A stretch of 64,000 bases of DNA. Source: Micromonospora sp. WMMD1102 (GTDB taxonomy: Bacteria; Actinomycetota; Actinomycetes; Mycobacteriales; Micromonosporaceae). Shown one piece after another: positions 44,863-53,748 of this stretch. The translations under genes were made by a program, and so were the position numbers. Positions within the stretch are counted from its first letter, which is position 1. Each line of letters begins with the position of its first letter. The DNA is taken from contig NZ_JARUBN010000001.1 in assembly GCF_029626265.1 (NCBI RefSeq), positions 6,575,001-6,639,000 of the forward strand. The letters are read 5' to 3'. The notes under the pieces were generated by a model. It was given only the letters and a program-made list of their open reading frames with translations. It was not told the DNA's origin and made no database searches.

Positions 44863-46545
44863 ATGAGCGATCAAATCGAGAACATCATGGCCGGCGAGGC
44901 GCTTACCGACGCGCTGACCGCCGATGCACCGGTCCGACCCGAAGCACCGACCTTCGCCGAGCTGGGCGCCCGGCAGGAGACCGTGGCCGCGCTCGCCGAG
45001 GTGGGCATCACCCGGGCGTTCGCCATCCAGGAGTACGCCCTGCCGATCGCGCTGCGCGGCACCGACCTGATCGGCCAGGCGCCGACCGGCACCGGCAAGA
45101 CCCTCGGCTTCGGCGTACCGCTGCTGGAGCGGGTCTTCGCGCCGGGTGAGGGCAGCGACGGCCTGCCGCAGGCGCTTGTCGTCGTACCGACCCGGGAGCT
45201 GGGCCTCCAGGTCGCCAAGGATCTCGCGGCGGCGGGCCGCACCCGGGGCGTACGCGTCCTGCCGATCTACGGCGGCGTGGCGTACGAGCCGCAGGTCGAG
45301 GCGCTGCGCAAGGGCGTCGAGATTCTGGTCGGCACGCCCGGTCGACTGCTGGACCTGGCCAAGCAGAAGCAGCTCCGGCTGGACCGGGTGCACGCGCTGG
45401 TGCTGGACGAGGCGGACCGGATGCTCGACCTGGGCTTCCTGGACGACGTGGAGAAGATCCTGGCGATGCTGCCGGAGGACCGGCAGACGATGCTCTTCTC
45501 CGCCACCATGCCGGACCCGATCGTCGCGCTGTCCCGCCGGTTCCTCCGGCAGCCGGTCACGATCCACGCCGGGCACACCGCCGAGACCGGGCCGTCGCCG
45601 CTCACCGAGCAGCTCGTCTACCGCACCCACTCGATGAACAAGGTCGAGATCGTCGCCCGGATCATGCAGGCGAAGGAACGCGGCCTGACGATGATCTTCA
45701 CACGTACCAAGCGGGCCGCCGACCGGGTCGCCGAGGATCTCGACTTCCGCGGGTTCGCGGTCGCGGCCGTGCACGGCGACCTGGGCCAGGGCGCCCGGGA
45801 GCGGGCGTTGCGGGCGTTCCGGGCCGGCAAGATCGACATCCTGGTCGCCACCGACGTGGCCGCCCGGGGGCTGGACGTCACCGGCGTCACCCACGTGATC
45901 AACTACGACTGCCCGGAGGACCAGGACACCTACACGCACCGGATCGGCCGTACCGGTCGGGCCGGCGCGACCGGTGTCGCGGTGACCTTCGTCGACTGGG
46001 ACGACATGCCCCGCTGGCGGATCATCGACAAGACCCTCGGGCTGGAGATGCCGGAGCCGCCGGAGACGTACCACACCTCCGCGCACCTTTACACGGACCT
46101 GGACATCCCGACCGACGTCGCCGGTACCCTGCCGTCCGCCGAGCGGACCCGGGCCGGGCTGTCTGCCGAGGTCGAGGAGGACCTCGGCGGCCGCTCCCGG
46201 GGACCCGCCGGCCGGCGGGGTCGCGGTGAGGCTCCGGGCCGGTCCCGCAGCCGGCGCGGCGGCGGTGGCCGCAGCGGCGGCGTGGCCGACCCGGTCGTCC
46301 CGGACGCCGAGGTCACCGGCGAGGCCGAGCCGAACCGCCGGCAGCGCCGACGGCGCCGGGCGGGCGAGGTCGTCGCCGGTCCGGGCGGCTCGGCGGAGGT
46401 GGTCGAGGCCGGCACCGGCCCGGCCGAGGCGACCGAGGCCGGCAGCGGCGGCGCCTCGACCGCGGTCGACGGGGCCGCCAAGCCGCGCCGTCGACGCCGG
46501 CGCAGCCGCCGCGGTTCCGGCGGCGACGCCGCCACCGGCGAGTAG
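44863..46545 (+). CDS. DEAD-box ATP-dependent RNA helicase
   Basis: The 560-residue RNA unwinding enzyme shows all helicase motifs: Q-motif FAIQEYALPIAL, I APTGTGKT, Ia VVPTRELGLQ, Ib VGTPGRLLDL, II VLDEADRMLD, III LFSATMP, IV MIFTRTKRAADRVA, V ATDVAARGLDV and VI HRIGRTGRAG. The C-terminal 130 residues are Arg/Gly-rich and basic (RRQRRRRRAGE, PRRRRRRSRRGSGG), for RNA binding. It is of the RhlE/CshA type used in ribosome assembly and cold adaptation. The start at ATG 44863 gives MSDQIENIMAGE; 44887 is an alternative. The methyltransferase gene begins directly after its stop. Confidence 0.94.
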   Translation: MSDQIENIMAGEALTDALTADAPVRPEAPTFAELGARQETVAALAEVGITRAFAIQEYALPIALRGTDLIGQAPTGTGKTLGFGVPLLERVFAPGEGSDGLPQALVVVPTRELGLQVAKDLAAAGRTRGVRVLPIYGGVAYEPQVEALRKGVEILVGTPGRLLDLAKQKQLRLDRVHALVLDEADRMLDLGFLDDVEKILAMLPEDRQTMLFSATMPDPIVALSRRFLRQPVTIHAGHTAETGPSPLTEQLVYRTHSMNKVEIVARIMQAKERGLTMIFTRTKRAADRVAEDLDFRGFAVAAVHGDLGQGARERALRAFRAGKIDILVATDVAARGLDVTGVTHVINYDCPEDQDTYTHRIGRTGRAGATGVAVTFVDWDDMPRWRIIDKTLGLEMPEPPETYHTSAHLYTDLDIPTDVAGTLPSAERTRAGLSAEVEEDLGGRSRGPAGRRGRGEAPGRSRSRRGGGGRSGGVADPVVPDAEVTGEAEPNRRQRRRRRAGEVVAGPGGSAEVVEAGTGPAEATEAGSGGASTAVDGAAKPRRRRRRSRRGSGGDAATGE

Positions 46546-47694
46546 ATGCCGCAACAGCTCGACGCGGCGCTCGCCCAGGTGCGGGCGCTGCTGCTCGATC
46601 CCGGGTTGACCCGCGCCGTCGCCGCCGGGCGTCGGCGCGGCCAGCTCCCCACCGTGGTACGCGCCGAACTGCGCCCGGTCGCCCTCAAGTCGGGCGCCCA
46701 GCTCCAGATCGTCACCGACGACGGCGCCCGCCCGCACACCCGGAACGTGACACCCGGACCCGAGGCGGACGAGGCGGTCGACGCGCTGCTGGCCGAGCCG
46801 TTCGGCAACTGGCACGTCGAGACCGCCACCGCCACCCTGCAACTGCGGGTGACCAAGCGGGGCGAGGCGCAGCTGCACCGGGTCGCCGCGCAGCGGGCCG
46901 CCGCGCCGGCCACCGCACACGACCGGAGCCGGGAGCACCTGCTCGACCCGGGTGACCCGCTCTTCACCGCGATCGGCGGCAGCGCGGCCAAGCGCCGGCA
47001 GGTCGACGCGTTCCTGCGCGCCCTCGCGGCCACCCTGCCGGCCGCGCTGACCGGCCCGCTGCGGGTGGTCGACCTGGGCTGTGGCAACGCCTACCTGAGC
47101 TTCGCGGCATACCGCTATCTCGCCGGGCGGGGCATCGACGTCGAACTCGTCGGCGTGGACGTCCGCGAGGACCAGCGCCGCCGCAACACCGCGCTCGCCG
47201 CCGAACTCGGCTACGCCGACCGGGTACGTTTCGTCGCCGGCACCATCCTGAGCGCAACCGTCGAACCCGCCCCCGATCTGGTACTCGCACTGCACGCCTG
47301 CGACACCGCCACCGACGAGGCACTGGCCCGGGCGGTGCGCTGGGGAGCCCGCTGGATCCTCGCCGCCCCGTGCTGCCACCACGACCTCGCCGCCCAGTTG
47401 CGGACCCGCCCCGCCCCGGACCCGTACGAGCCGCTGGTGCGGCAGGGCATCCTGCGGGAGCGTTTCGCGGACGTACTCACCGACTCGCTGCGGGCGGCGC
47501 TGCTCCGGCTGCACGGCTACCGGGTCGAGGTGGTCGAGTTCGTCGACTCCCAGCACACCCCGCGCAACCTGCTGCTCCGGGCCCGGCACACCGGCGCCGA
47601 GCCGACCGACCGGCAGCGCGCCGACTACCTGGCGCTGACCGGCGACTGGCAGGTCACGCCACGCCTACAGACCCTGCTCGACCAGCAGCCCTGA
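46546..47694 (+). CDS. SAM-dependent methyltransferase (Methyltransf_32-like)
   Basis: The 382-residue protein has an N-terminal domain (1-150) of unknown role and a Rossmann methyltransferase domain. SAM motif I is LRVVDLGCGNAYLSFAAYRY, the acidic motif is VELVGVDVREDQRRRN, then VRFVAGTILSA, LALHACDTATDEALA and ILAAPCCHHDLA. HACDTATD and APCCHH are the marks of the Methyltransf_32 (RRNAD1/METTL25-like) family. Target unknown; rRNA or tRNA is suggested by the immediate coupling to the helicase gene (ATG right after TAG). Confidence 0.85.
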   Translation: MPQQLDAALAQVRALLLDPGLTRAVAAGRRRGQLPTVVRAELRPVALKSGAQLQIVTDDGARPHTRNVTPGPEADEAVDALLAEPFGNWHVETATATLQLRVTKRGEAQLHRVAAQRAAAPATAHDRSREHLLDPGDPLFTAIGGSAAKRRQVDAFLRALAATLPAALTGPLRVVDLGCGNAYLSFAAYRYLAGRGIDVELVGVDVREDQRRRNTALAAELGYADRVRFVAGTILSATVEPAPDLVLALHACDTATDEALARAVRWGARWILAAPCCHHDLAAQLRTRPAPDPYEPLVRQGILRERFADVLTDSLRAALLRLHGYRVEVVEFVDSQHTPRNLLLRARHTGAEPTDRQRADYLALTGDWQVTPRLQTLLDQQP

Positions 47695-47861
47695 CAGCCT
47701 GCCAGCCCGCGGGCGGAGTCTTCGAGGCGTCCTGCCCCGCCCCGGCGGGGCCCGTCGGGGCGGGCCGGCGACCGGCGGCTCATCCGCCGTACCGGCGGAC
47801 CTGTCCGGACGATCGGGCAGCCGGGGGCGATGCCGGCCGACCGATGGTACGGGCGGGGTGG

Positions 47862-48371
47862 GTGCGATCAGTCGGCTATGCCGGAGACGTTTCCGGATTA
47901 CTCTCGGAAGACCACCCGAAGTCCGGGCGAAAGGGTTCTCCGCTGAGCATCGGTGCCGCACAGGACTCGCCGCAGGCGGCCTTCGCCCGCTTCGTCCGGC
48001 GGGCCATCGACGACGCCAAGAGCGAGCGTGGCTGGACGGTCAGCGACGTGGCCGCGCACACGAACGTCGGCCGATCCACCCTGTTCCGCTGGCTCGCCGG
48101 AGACTGGCAGGACTATCCGGAGCTGGCCAAGGTGCGCGGCTTCTGCACCGCCCTGGACGTACCGGTCGGGGTGGCGTTCCGGGCCCTCGGCCTGCCCGAC
48201 GGCGAGCAGCCCGGCGCCTTCCGGCGGGAACGGGTCGAGTCGCCGGTGGAAGCCGACCTCCGAGTGATCATGACCCGGCTCGCCGATCCAGGCGTACCGC
48301 CGGAGGAGAAGAAACTGATCCGCGACATGCTGCGCTACCTCGCGCACCGCCAGGTCCGCCGGGCTGGCTGA
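47862..48371 (+). CDS. Helix-turn-helix (XRE-like) regulator
   Basis: The 169-residue protein has an HTH at about 45-95: AFARFVRRAIDDAKSERGWT, SDVAAHTNVGRSTLFRWLAG, DWQDYPELAKVRGFCTALDV, then PVGVAFRALGLPDGEQPGAF and a C-terminal helix (EEKKLIRDMLRYLAHRQVRR). It is typical of actinomycete Cro/CI-like regulators with a short tail. I used the GTG at 47862 with GGGCGGGG upstream; downstream starts near 47940 are possible. It stands alone, convergent with the YtkA-like gene. Confidence 0.75.
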   Translation: MRSVGYAGDVSGLLSEDHPKSGRKGSPLSIGAAQDSPQAAFARFVRRAIDDAKSERGWTVSDVAAHTNVGRSTLFRWLAGDWQDYPELAKVRGFCTALDVPVGVAFRALGLPDGEQPGAFRRERVESPVEADLRVIMTRLADPGVPPEEKKLIRDMLRYLAHRQVRRAG

Positions 48372-48435
48372 CCCCGGCCCTGACCGAGGGCGGCTCTGGT
48401 GGCGGGCCGGCCCTGGTCGAGGGCGGCGCGGCGGC

Positions 48436-49443
48436 TCAGGGGACCGTCAGGGTGAACTCGGCCGTCCGCACCTCGCCGGCGACCTGGAAGTCGAAGTACA
48501 TCCGGTAGCGTCCGGAACTCGGCAGGGCGAGCCAGAACTTCACCGCCCCGCCGGCCAACTCGGTCTCCGGGTGCACGTGCACGTAGCCCAGGTCGCCCTC
48601 CCGCAACACCACCAGGTGCCCGTACGCCCCGAGGTAGCGCTCCAGGTTGGTGACCGGATTGCCGCCGGAGAAGATCCGGAACAGCAGTGGCTGGCTCGCC
48701 CCGACCTGCGGGGTGCCCTCGTAGGTGACCGTGAACCCGTCGACGCCCGCCTCCCGGGCCGCCGCCGGCAGTGCCCGGGGGGTGTAGTCGCCGGCCACCA
48801 CCAGGTCCACCCCGAGGGTCAGCGGCAGTTGCCCGCCGGTGCCGTCGAGCGCGGTGAAGTCGGCGTACGCCCGCCAGACGCCCGGGGCGGGCAGGGTCAG
48901 CGGCACACTCCAGGTGCCGTCCGTCGCCATCGTCGGGTGCAGGTGCTGGTAGCCGCTCAGGTCCCGCCGGATCACGATCATGTGCAGCGGCTCTTCGTGC
49001 ACCACCGCGTACCCGGTCACCGGCTGGCGGTCCGGGCCGCGTACCTGGAACCGGAAGTCCTGCCTCCGCCCGGCGGTCAGGGTCGTGGTGGTCGGCACCA
49101 GGGTGTGGCCGCTCCCGCTCAGGCTCAGCCCGCCCGGCTCGGCACCGCCGCCCGGCACACCGGTCGGATGCTCGTGCGGCCCGGTCCCCGCCGGATGGGT
49201 GTGGTCGCCGGTGCTGGTCACGGGCTGCGGGCCGGCACCGGCCGGCGCAGTGCCACCGCTGTTCACCCGACCGAGCCCGAAGCCGGCGAGCAGGGCCAGC
49301 ACCAGGCCGCCCACGGTGAGCGCGAGCCGCACGGTGCCCCGGTCCGGCACGGCCGACTCGACGGCCCCCGGCACCGCTGGCTCGACGGCCCCCGGCACCG
49401 CTGGCTCGACGGCCCCCGGCACCGCTGGCTGCTCACGTGTCAC
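48436..49443 (-). CDS. Membrane-anchored YtkA-like/His-rich exterior protein
   Basis: The 335-residue protein has a cytoplasmic start with three PAVPGAVE repeats, one helix (LALTVGGLVLALLAGFGLG, about 40-60), a His/Gly/Pro stalk (GDHTHPAGTGPHEHPTG), then two beta-sandwich halves. The first has DLSGYQHLHPTMATDGTWSV and APGVWRAYADF, the second GAYGHLVVLREGDLGYVHVH and SSGRYRMYFDFQVAG. The paired H-x-H-P and aromatic-Tyr strands resemble YtkA/FixH-like modules of metal-related membrane proteins. Copper handling is possible but not shown. The GTG at 49443 was chosen. Confidence 0.75.
   Translation of the reverse strand: MTREQPAVPGAVEPAVPGAVEPAVPGAVESAVPDRGTVRLALTVGGLVLALLAGFGLGRVNSGGTAPAGAGPQPVTSTGDHTHPAGTGPHEHPTGVPGGGAEPGGLSLSGSGHTLVPTTTTLTAGRRQDFRFQVRGPDRQPVTGYAVVHEEPLHMIVIRRDLSGYQHLHPTMATDGTWSVPLTLPAPGVWRAYADFTALDGTGGQLPLTLGVDLVVAGDYTPRALPAAAREAGVDGFTVTYEGTPQVGASQPLLFRIFSGGNPVTNLERYLGAYGHLVVLREGDLGYVHVHPETELAGGAVKFWLALPSSGRYRMYFDFQVAGEVRTAEFTLTVP
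49355..49426. repeat. Three 24-bp tandem repeats in the start of the YtkA-like gene
   Basis: Three contiguous 24-bp units (49355-49378, 49379-49402, 49403-49426) encode PAVPGAVE repeats. The last two are identical; the first differs by one base. Confidence 0.92.
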
Positions 49444-49480
49444 GACCGGCAGGTTACCGCCCCGCTCCGCAGGCACCGCC

Positions 49481-49613
49481 GGGCCGGTCCCGGAACACGG
49501 CCGGGCCGGTCCCGGAACACGGCCGGGCCGGTCCCGGAACACGGCCGGGCCGGTCCCGGAACACGGCCGGGCCGGTCCCGGAACACGGCCGGATCGGTTC
49601 CGGAAACACCGCC
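49481..49613. repeat. 22-bp tandem repeat, five exact copies plus one degenerate
   Basis: Five identical 22-bp units, each with GGTCCCGGAACACGG, run from 49481 to 49590, followed by a 23-bp diverged sixth to 49613. They fill the 256-bp gap between the divergent YtkA-like and NlpC/P60 genes. No spacers occur, so it is not a CRISPR array. Confidence 0.95.
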
Positions 49614-49699
49614 GGGCTGCTCCCGACGCGCCGCCGGGCCGGTCGCCGAGGTCGCGCGGGGCAGCGACGGCCATCACGGTACGAACCCGAACGGTTTCG

Positions 49700-50701
49700 A
49701 TGCGTCGCCTCCGGCCCACATCGATCGTTGGACAGGTCGTGCCGACCTCCGCATTGTCATGTCGCGCCGCCGCCCTCGCCACCGCCATGACCGTGGCGCT
49801 GTCACTGACGCCCACGCCGGCCCGGGCCAATCCGGGCACCGACCCCGCCGAGCGGGTCGCCAGCGCGGCGGAGCAGTTGGAGATCGTCGTCGAGCAGTAC
49901 AACGAGCTGCGGGAGGCGCTGCGGGAAACCCGGGCGAACAGTGCGGCCATGCACGCCGAGATGACGCCGCTGGAGCACGCGATCGAGGCACACCGGAGCG
50001 AGGTCAGCCTGATCGCCGCCCGCGCGTACCGCACCGGCGACACCCGCGCGCTGGGGACGCTGGGCACCCTGATCGGCGCTGCCACCCCGGAGAACCTGCT
50101 GGATCCGCTGCTCCTGCTCGACCGGCTGACCCGGGAGCGACACCGGGCGATCGCCGCGCTGACCGAGGCGTACGAGCGGCTGGCCAAGGCCCGGCGCGCG
50201 GTCGAGGCGCTCGCGGCCCGGCAGCGCGGCCAGGAGCGGCAACTCGCCGCGCGGAAGCTGGCGATCGAGACCGAGCTGGCCCGGTTGGCCGGGATGACCG
50301 GACCGGACGAGCCGGCCGGGAAATCCGTCCCCCGGCTGCCGGAGGCGGTGGGCGGCGCCGCCGGCGAGGCAGTCCGGTTCGCGTACGCGCAGCTCGGCAA
50401 GCCGTACCGGTGGGCCGGGGACGGCCCCGACGGGTACGACTGTTCCGGCCTCACCTCGGCCGCCTGGGCGGCTGCCGGCGTACGGCTGCCGCACAACGCG
50501 GCGCGACAGTACCGGGCGGTGAACCTGGTCAGCCGATCCGCCCGGCGCGCCGGCGACCTGGTCTTCTACTACCGTGACCTGCACCATGTCGCGATCTACG
50601 TCGGCGGCGAAAAGATCATCCACGCGCCGCGTGCCGGCACCCGCATCCGGATCGACCGGGTCGACTACCAGCCGGTCGTCGGCTACGGCCGCCCCGGCTG
50701 A
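49700..50701 (+). CDS. NlpC/P60 peptidoglycan endopeptidase
   Basis: The 333-residue secreted enzyme has a signal segment (about 20-44, ending PTPARANPG), a long coiled coil at about 50-200 (AEQLEIVVEQYNELREALRE, ALAARQRGQERQLAARKLAI), then the NlpC/P60 domain. It cleaves peptide cross-links of peptidoglycan. Catalytic Cys248 lies in DGYDCSGLTSAAW, His296 in LHHVAIYVGGEKIIHAP. Coiled-coil-NlpC proteins are RipA/CwlO-like cell-separation hydrolases; control by FtsEX is known for relatives. It starts at ATG 49700. Confidence 0.92.
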   Translation: MRRLRPTSIVGQVVPTSALSCRAAALATAMTVALSLTPTPARANPGTDPAERVASAAEQLEIVVEQYNELREALRETRANSAAMHAEMTPLEHAIEAHRSEVSLIAARAYRTGDTRALGTLGTLIGAATPENLLDPLLLLDRLTRERHRAIAALTEAYERLAKARRAVEALAARQRGQERQLAARKLAIETELARLAGMTGPDEPAGKSVPRLPEAVGGAAGEAVRFAYAQLGKPYRWAGDGPDGYDCSGLTSAAWAAAGVRLPHNAARQYRAVNLVSRSARRAGDLVFYYRDLHHVAIYVGGEKIIHAPRAGTRIRIDRVDYQPVVGYGRPG

Positions 50702-50758
50702 GCCCGGGACCGGGCAACTGATTTCACCGGACCGGGCGACGGCCGCCTCAGCTCCCGG

Positions 50759-51178
50759 TCACTGCCTCCGGAACTTACAGCGATCGTTGGTGTCGGGATC
50801 GCCGATGTAGAAGAACACTTCGTCATCGGCGGCCTGCCAGTCACTCCAGGCGAACCTCTCCGGTGGCCCGAAACTCAGGTTCATCGTCTGGTAGGGCACG
50901 AGTGTTTCTGGCGCTTCCAGCTCCCAGGTTCCCCGCCCACCGTCGGGCTCGGCACGCTGTTCGGGCGGCTCGTCCCGCTCCGCGCAGACATGCAGAACTG
51001 TTGCGGTGAAGGTGCCGTCGGCATCGGGTTCCAGTGTCGCTCCCCGAGCGTTCACCCAGGTCCCGGCCAGGTCTTCCTGGCTGAGGTCCGGTGCGGGGCC
51101 GATTGGTCCGCACGCGCACGCACAGCCCCCCAGAACGAGGAGGCTGGCCAGCACCGTCCACAGTCGTCGTGCCAACAT
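50759..51178 (-). CDS. Small lipoprotein of unknown function
   Basis: The 139-residue protein has a lipoprotein signal (MLARRLWTVLASLLVLGGC, Cys19). The mature part starts LAGTWVNARGATLEPDADGT, then beta strands and LHVCAERDEPPEQ; the end is EVFFYIGDPDTNDRCKFRRQ. It resembles short lipocalin-like or META-type exported proteins, but no family is certain. It is convergent with the NlpC/P60 gene. Confidence 0.75.
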   Translation of the reverse strand: MLARRLWTVLASLLVLGGCACACGPIGPAPDLSQEDLAGTWVNARGATLEPDADGTFTATVLHVCAERDEPPEQRAEPDGGRGTWELEAPETLVPYQTMNLSFGPPERFAWSDWQAADDEVFFYIGDPDTNDRCKFRRQ

Positions 51179-51248
51179 TCGGACAGGCTATTCGCGACCG
51201 TCCAGGTCAGCCGACCGGGCCAGGCAACGGACCCTACGGCAGGAGGGC

Positions 51249-53512
51249 TCAGCCGGCCATGGCAAGGGCGAACGGGAGCACGCCGGGGGCACCGGCCTGG
51301 CGCAGCAGCCGGGCGACGACCGCCATCGTCCAGCCCGAGTCGACGAGATCGTCAACGAGCAGGACCGGACCGTCCAGCCCGGCCAGCGCATCGACCAGTG
51401 GCTCGGGCAGGGCGAAGGCGTCGTGCAGGGCGCGTACCCGCTGGGCACTGTTGCCCCGCGGACCGGCACCGGCCGTCGCGCCGCCCCGGGCCGGCACCTC
51501 GCCGAGCAGCGGCAGCCGGCCGACCCCGGCGATCCGCTCGGCCAGCCCGCGCACCAGCCGGGGCCGCCGCCGCGACCCGACGGCGAGTACGCCGACCGGC
51601 CGCGCCGGCCACGGGTCGTCGCCATGCGCCCACGCCCTGAGTACGTCGACCACGGCCGCCGCCACGTCCTCCGGCAGTTCCGCGTCCGGGGCCTCCGGCC
51701 CGGTCAACCCGCGCAGCCGGCCACCCCAGCCGAGGTCGGAGAGGCGCCCGACGGCCCGCCCCGGGTACGCCTGCTCGGCCGGCCCGATCTTCCCGCGCAG
51801 CGGTACGCCGACCGCCTCCAGCCCGGTCGGCCAGAGCTTCTTCGGCGGGACCTCCACCCCGGCGCGCCCGAGGAACGCCTGTGCGGCGGCGAGCGCCGGG
51901 GCCGACACCTCGGCGTCGAACCGCGCTCCGGCACACCTGTCGCAGCGCCCGCAGGCGGTGGCCGCCGGGTCGTCCAGGCAGCGCCGGAGGAACTCCATCC
52001 GGCAGCCCCCGGTCGAGACGTAGTCCACCATGGACCGCTGCTCGGCGGCGCGGGCCTGGGCCACCCGACCCAGCCGGGCGGCGTCGTACTGCCAGGGCTC
52101 GCCGGTGGCCAGCCAGCCGCCCCGGACCCGGCGTACGGCGCCGTCCACGTCGAGCACCTTGAGCATCAGCTCCAGCCGGGTCCGGCGCAGGTCGACGATC
52201 GGCTCCAGCGCCGGTGTGGAGAGTGGACGGTCCGGGTGCAGTGCGGCCAGCACGGCCCGGACCTGGTCCTCCGGCGGGAAGGCCAGCGACGCGAAGTACC
52301 GCCAGATCGCCTGGTCCTCGGCACCCGGCAGCAGCAGCACCTCGGCCGCGCCGACCGCCCGACCGGCCCGGCCGACCTGCTGGTAGTAGGCGATCGGTGA
52401 CGGCGGTGCGCCCAGGTGCATCACGAAGCCGAGATCCGGCTTGTCGAACCCCATGCCCAGTGCCGAGGTGGCGACCAGTGCCTTGAGCTTGTTGTCCAGC
52501 AGGTCCTGCTCGGCGGCGCGGCGGTCGGTGTCGTCGGCCTGACCGGTGTACGAAGCGACCGGGTAGCCCCGGCCGCGCAGGAACTCGGCCGTCTCGCCGG
52601 CCGCCGCCACGGTCAGGGTGTAGACGATTCCGGAGCCGGGCAGCCGGTCGAGCTGGTCAGCCAGCCAGCCGAGCCGGTGTGCCGGGCTGGGCAGCTCGAC
52701 CACGGCCAGCCGCAGCGACTCGCGGTCCAGCGGCCCGCGCAGCACCAGTGCGTCGCCGAGCTGCTCGGCCACGTCGTCGGTGACCCGGGCGTTGGCGGTG
52801 GCGGTGGTGGCCAGCACCGGCGTGCCGGCGGGCAACCCGGCCAGGAAGGTACGCAGCCGCCGGTAGTCGGGGCGGAAGTCGTGCCCCCAGTCGGAGACGC
52901 AGTGCGCCTCGTCCACCACCAGCAGTCCGGTGGTGGCGGCGAGCCGCGGCAGCACCCCGTCCCGGAGTCGGGATTGTTCAGCCGTTCCGGGCTGATCAGC
53001 AGTACGTCGACGGTGCCGGCCTCGATCTCGGCGACGATATCGGCCCACTCGTCGAGGTTGGCGGAGTTGATGGTGCGGGCCCGGATGCCGGCCCGGGCCG
53101 CCGCCTCCACCTGGTTGCGCATCAGCGCCAGCAGCGGCGAGACGATCACGGTCGGCCCGGTCCGCCCCGGGCCGACATCGCCCGGACCCGCACCCGCGCC
53201 GGTTCCGGTGGACTGCCGGAGCAGCGCGGTCGCGACGAAGTAGACGGCGGACTTGCCCCAGCCGGTCCGCTGTACGCAGAGCACCCGGCGCCGCCCCACC
53301 ACCAGCGCCTCGATCGCCCGCCACTGGTCGTCCCGGAGCCGGGCGTGCTCGCCGGCCAACCGGCGCAGCACGGCCTCGGCCCGCTCCCGGACCGACTCCG
53401 GTCCCGGCCCTGCCGCGCCCCGCACCGGCCCTGCGGCGTCCGGCACCGGCCTTGCCGCATCCCGCGTCCAACCGCCGGGGTCCTGGTCGTGCGGTGTCCG
53501 GTTTCCGTCCAT
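51249..53512 (-). pseudogene. RecQ-family DNA helicase fused to phosphoribosyltransferase-like domain, frameshifted
   Basis: From the ATG at 53512 the N-terminal frame shows motif I QRTGWGKSAVYFVATALL, Ia VIVSPLLALMRNQVEAA and DVLLISPERLNNPDS. Near 52961-52969 the frame breaks by one missing base; the remaining RecQ continues in the next frame: motif II LVVDEAHCVSDWGHDFRPDY, III ATTATANARV, VI YYQQVGRAGRAVG, a zinc Cys set (MEFLRRCLD, ACGRCDRCAG), and a PRPP-type motif VLLVDDLVDSGWTMAVVARL at the end. RecQ-PRTase fusions of about 700 residues are known in actinomycetes and would unwind DNA in recombination repair. The total here is about 755 codons. Either pseudogene or sequencing error. Confidence 0.85.
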
Positions 53513-53600
53513 CCGGCTTTTCTACCAGGTCGGGACGACAGGCTCGACGCAGCGTCACCAGGTCATCGACGTGACCGGCGGCTTTCACCTGCGCACCCTG

Positions 53601-53666
53601 TGACGTGCAAGGAAGGGCCCCTTCTTATACAAAAAGCGCTAAGAAGGGGCCCTTCCTTGCACGTCA
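53601..53666. repeat. GGGCCC-cored palindromic repeat, copy 2 (perfect 27-bp arms)
   Basis: Arms 53601-53627 and 53640-53666 are perfectly complementary over 27 bp (core AAGGAAGGGCCCCTTCTTA) with a 12-nt loop TACAAAAAGCGC. It lies between the divergent RecQ and receptor genes, so it is not at a 3' end. It shares its core layout with 2545-2595. It looks like a dispersed palindromic element (MITE-like or REP-like). Confidence 0.9.
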
Positions 53667-53748
53667 GCTTAGAGGCGTAGCCGGCCTTGTCCTTGGCACG
53701 ACACTGTGGTGATCTGTGGGACACCCATGGCAACGGCGGGAGATGCGC

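Noticed and set aside
43627..47589. A 1320-codon minus-strand frame across the helicase and methyltransferase genes
   Set aside because: Only its last 245 codons (ferritin-like protein) are real; the rest is antisense to two genes with clear motifs.
49481..49613. Possible CRISPR array
   Set aside because: Repeats are contiguous with no spacers and no cas genes are near; the same holds for 59604-59703.
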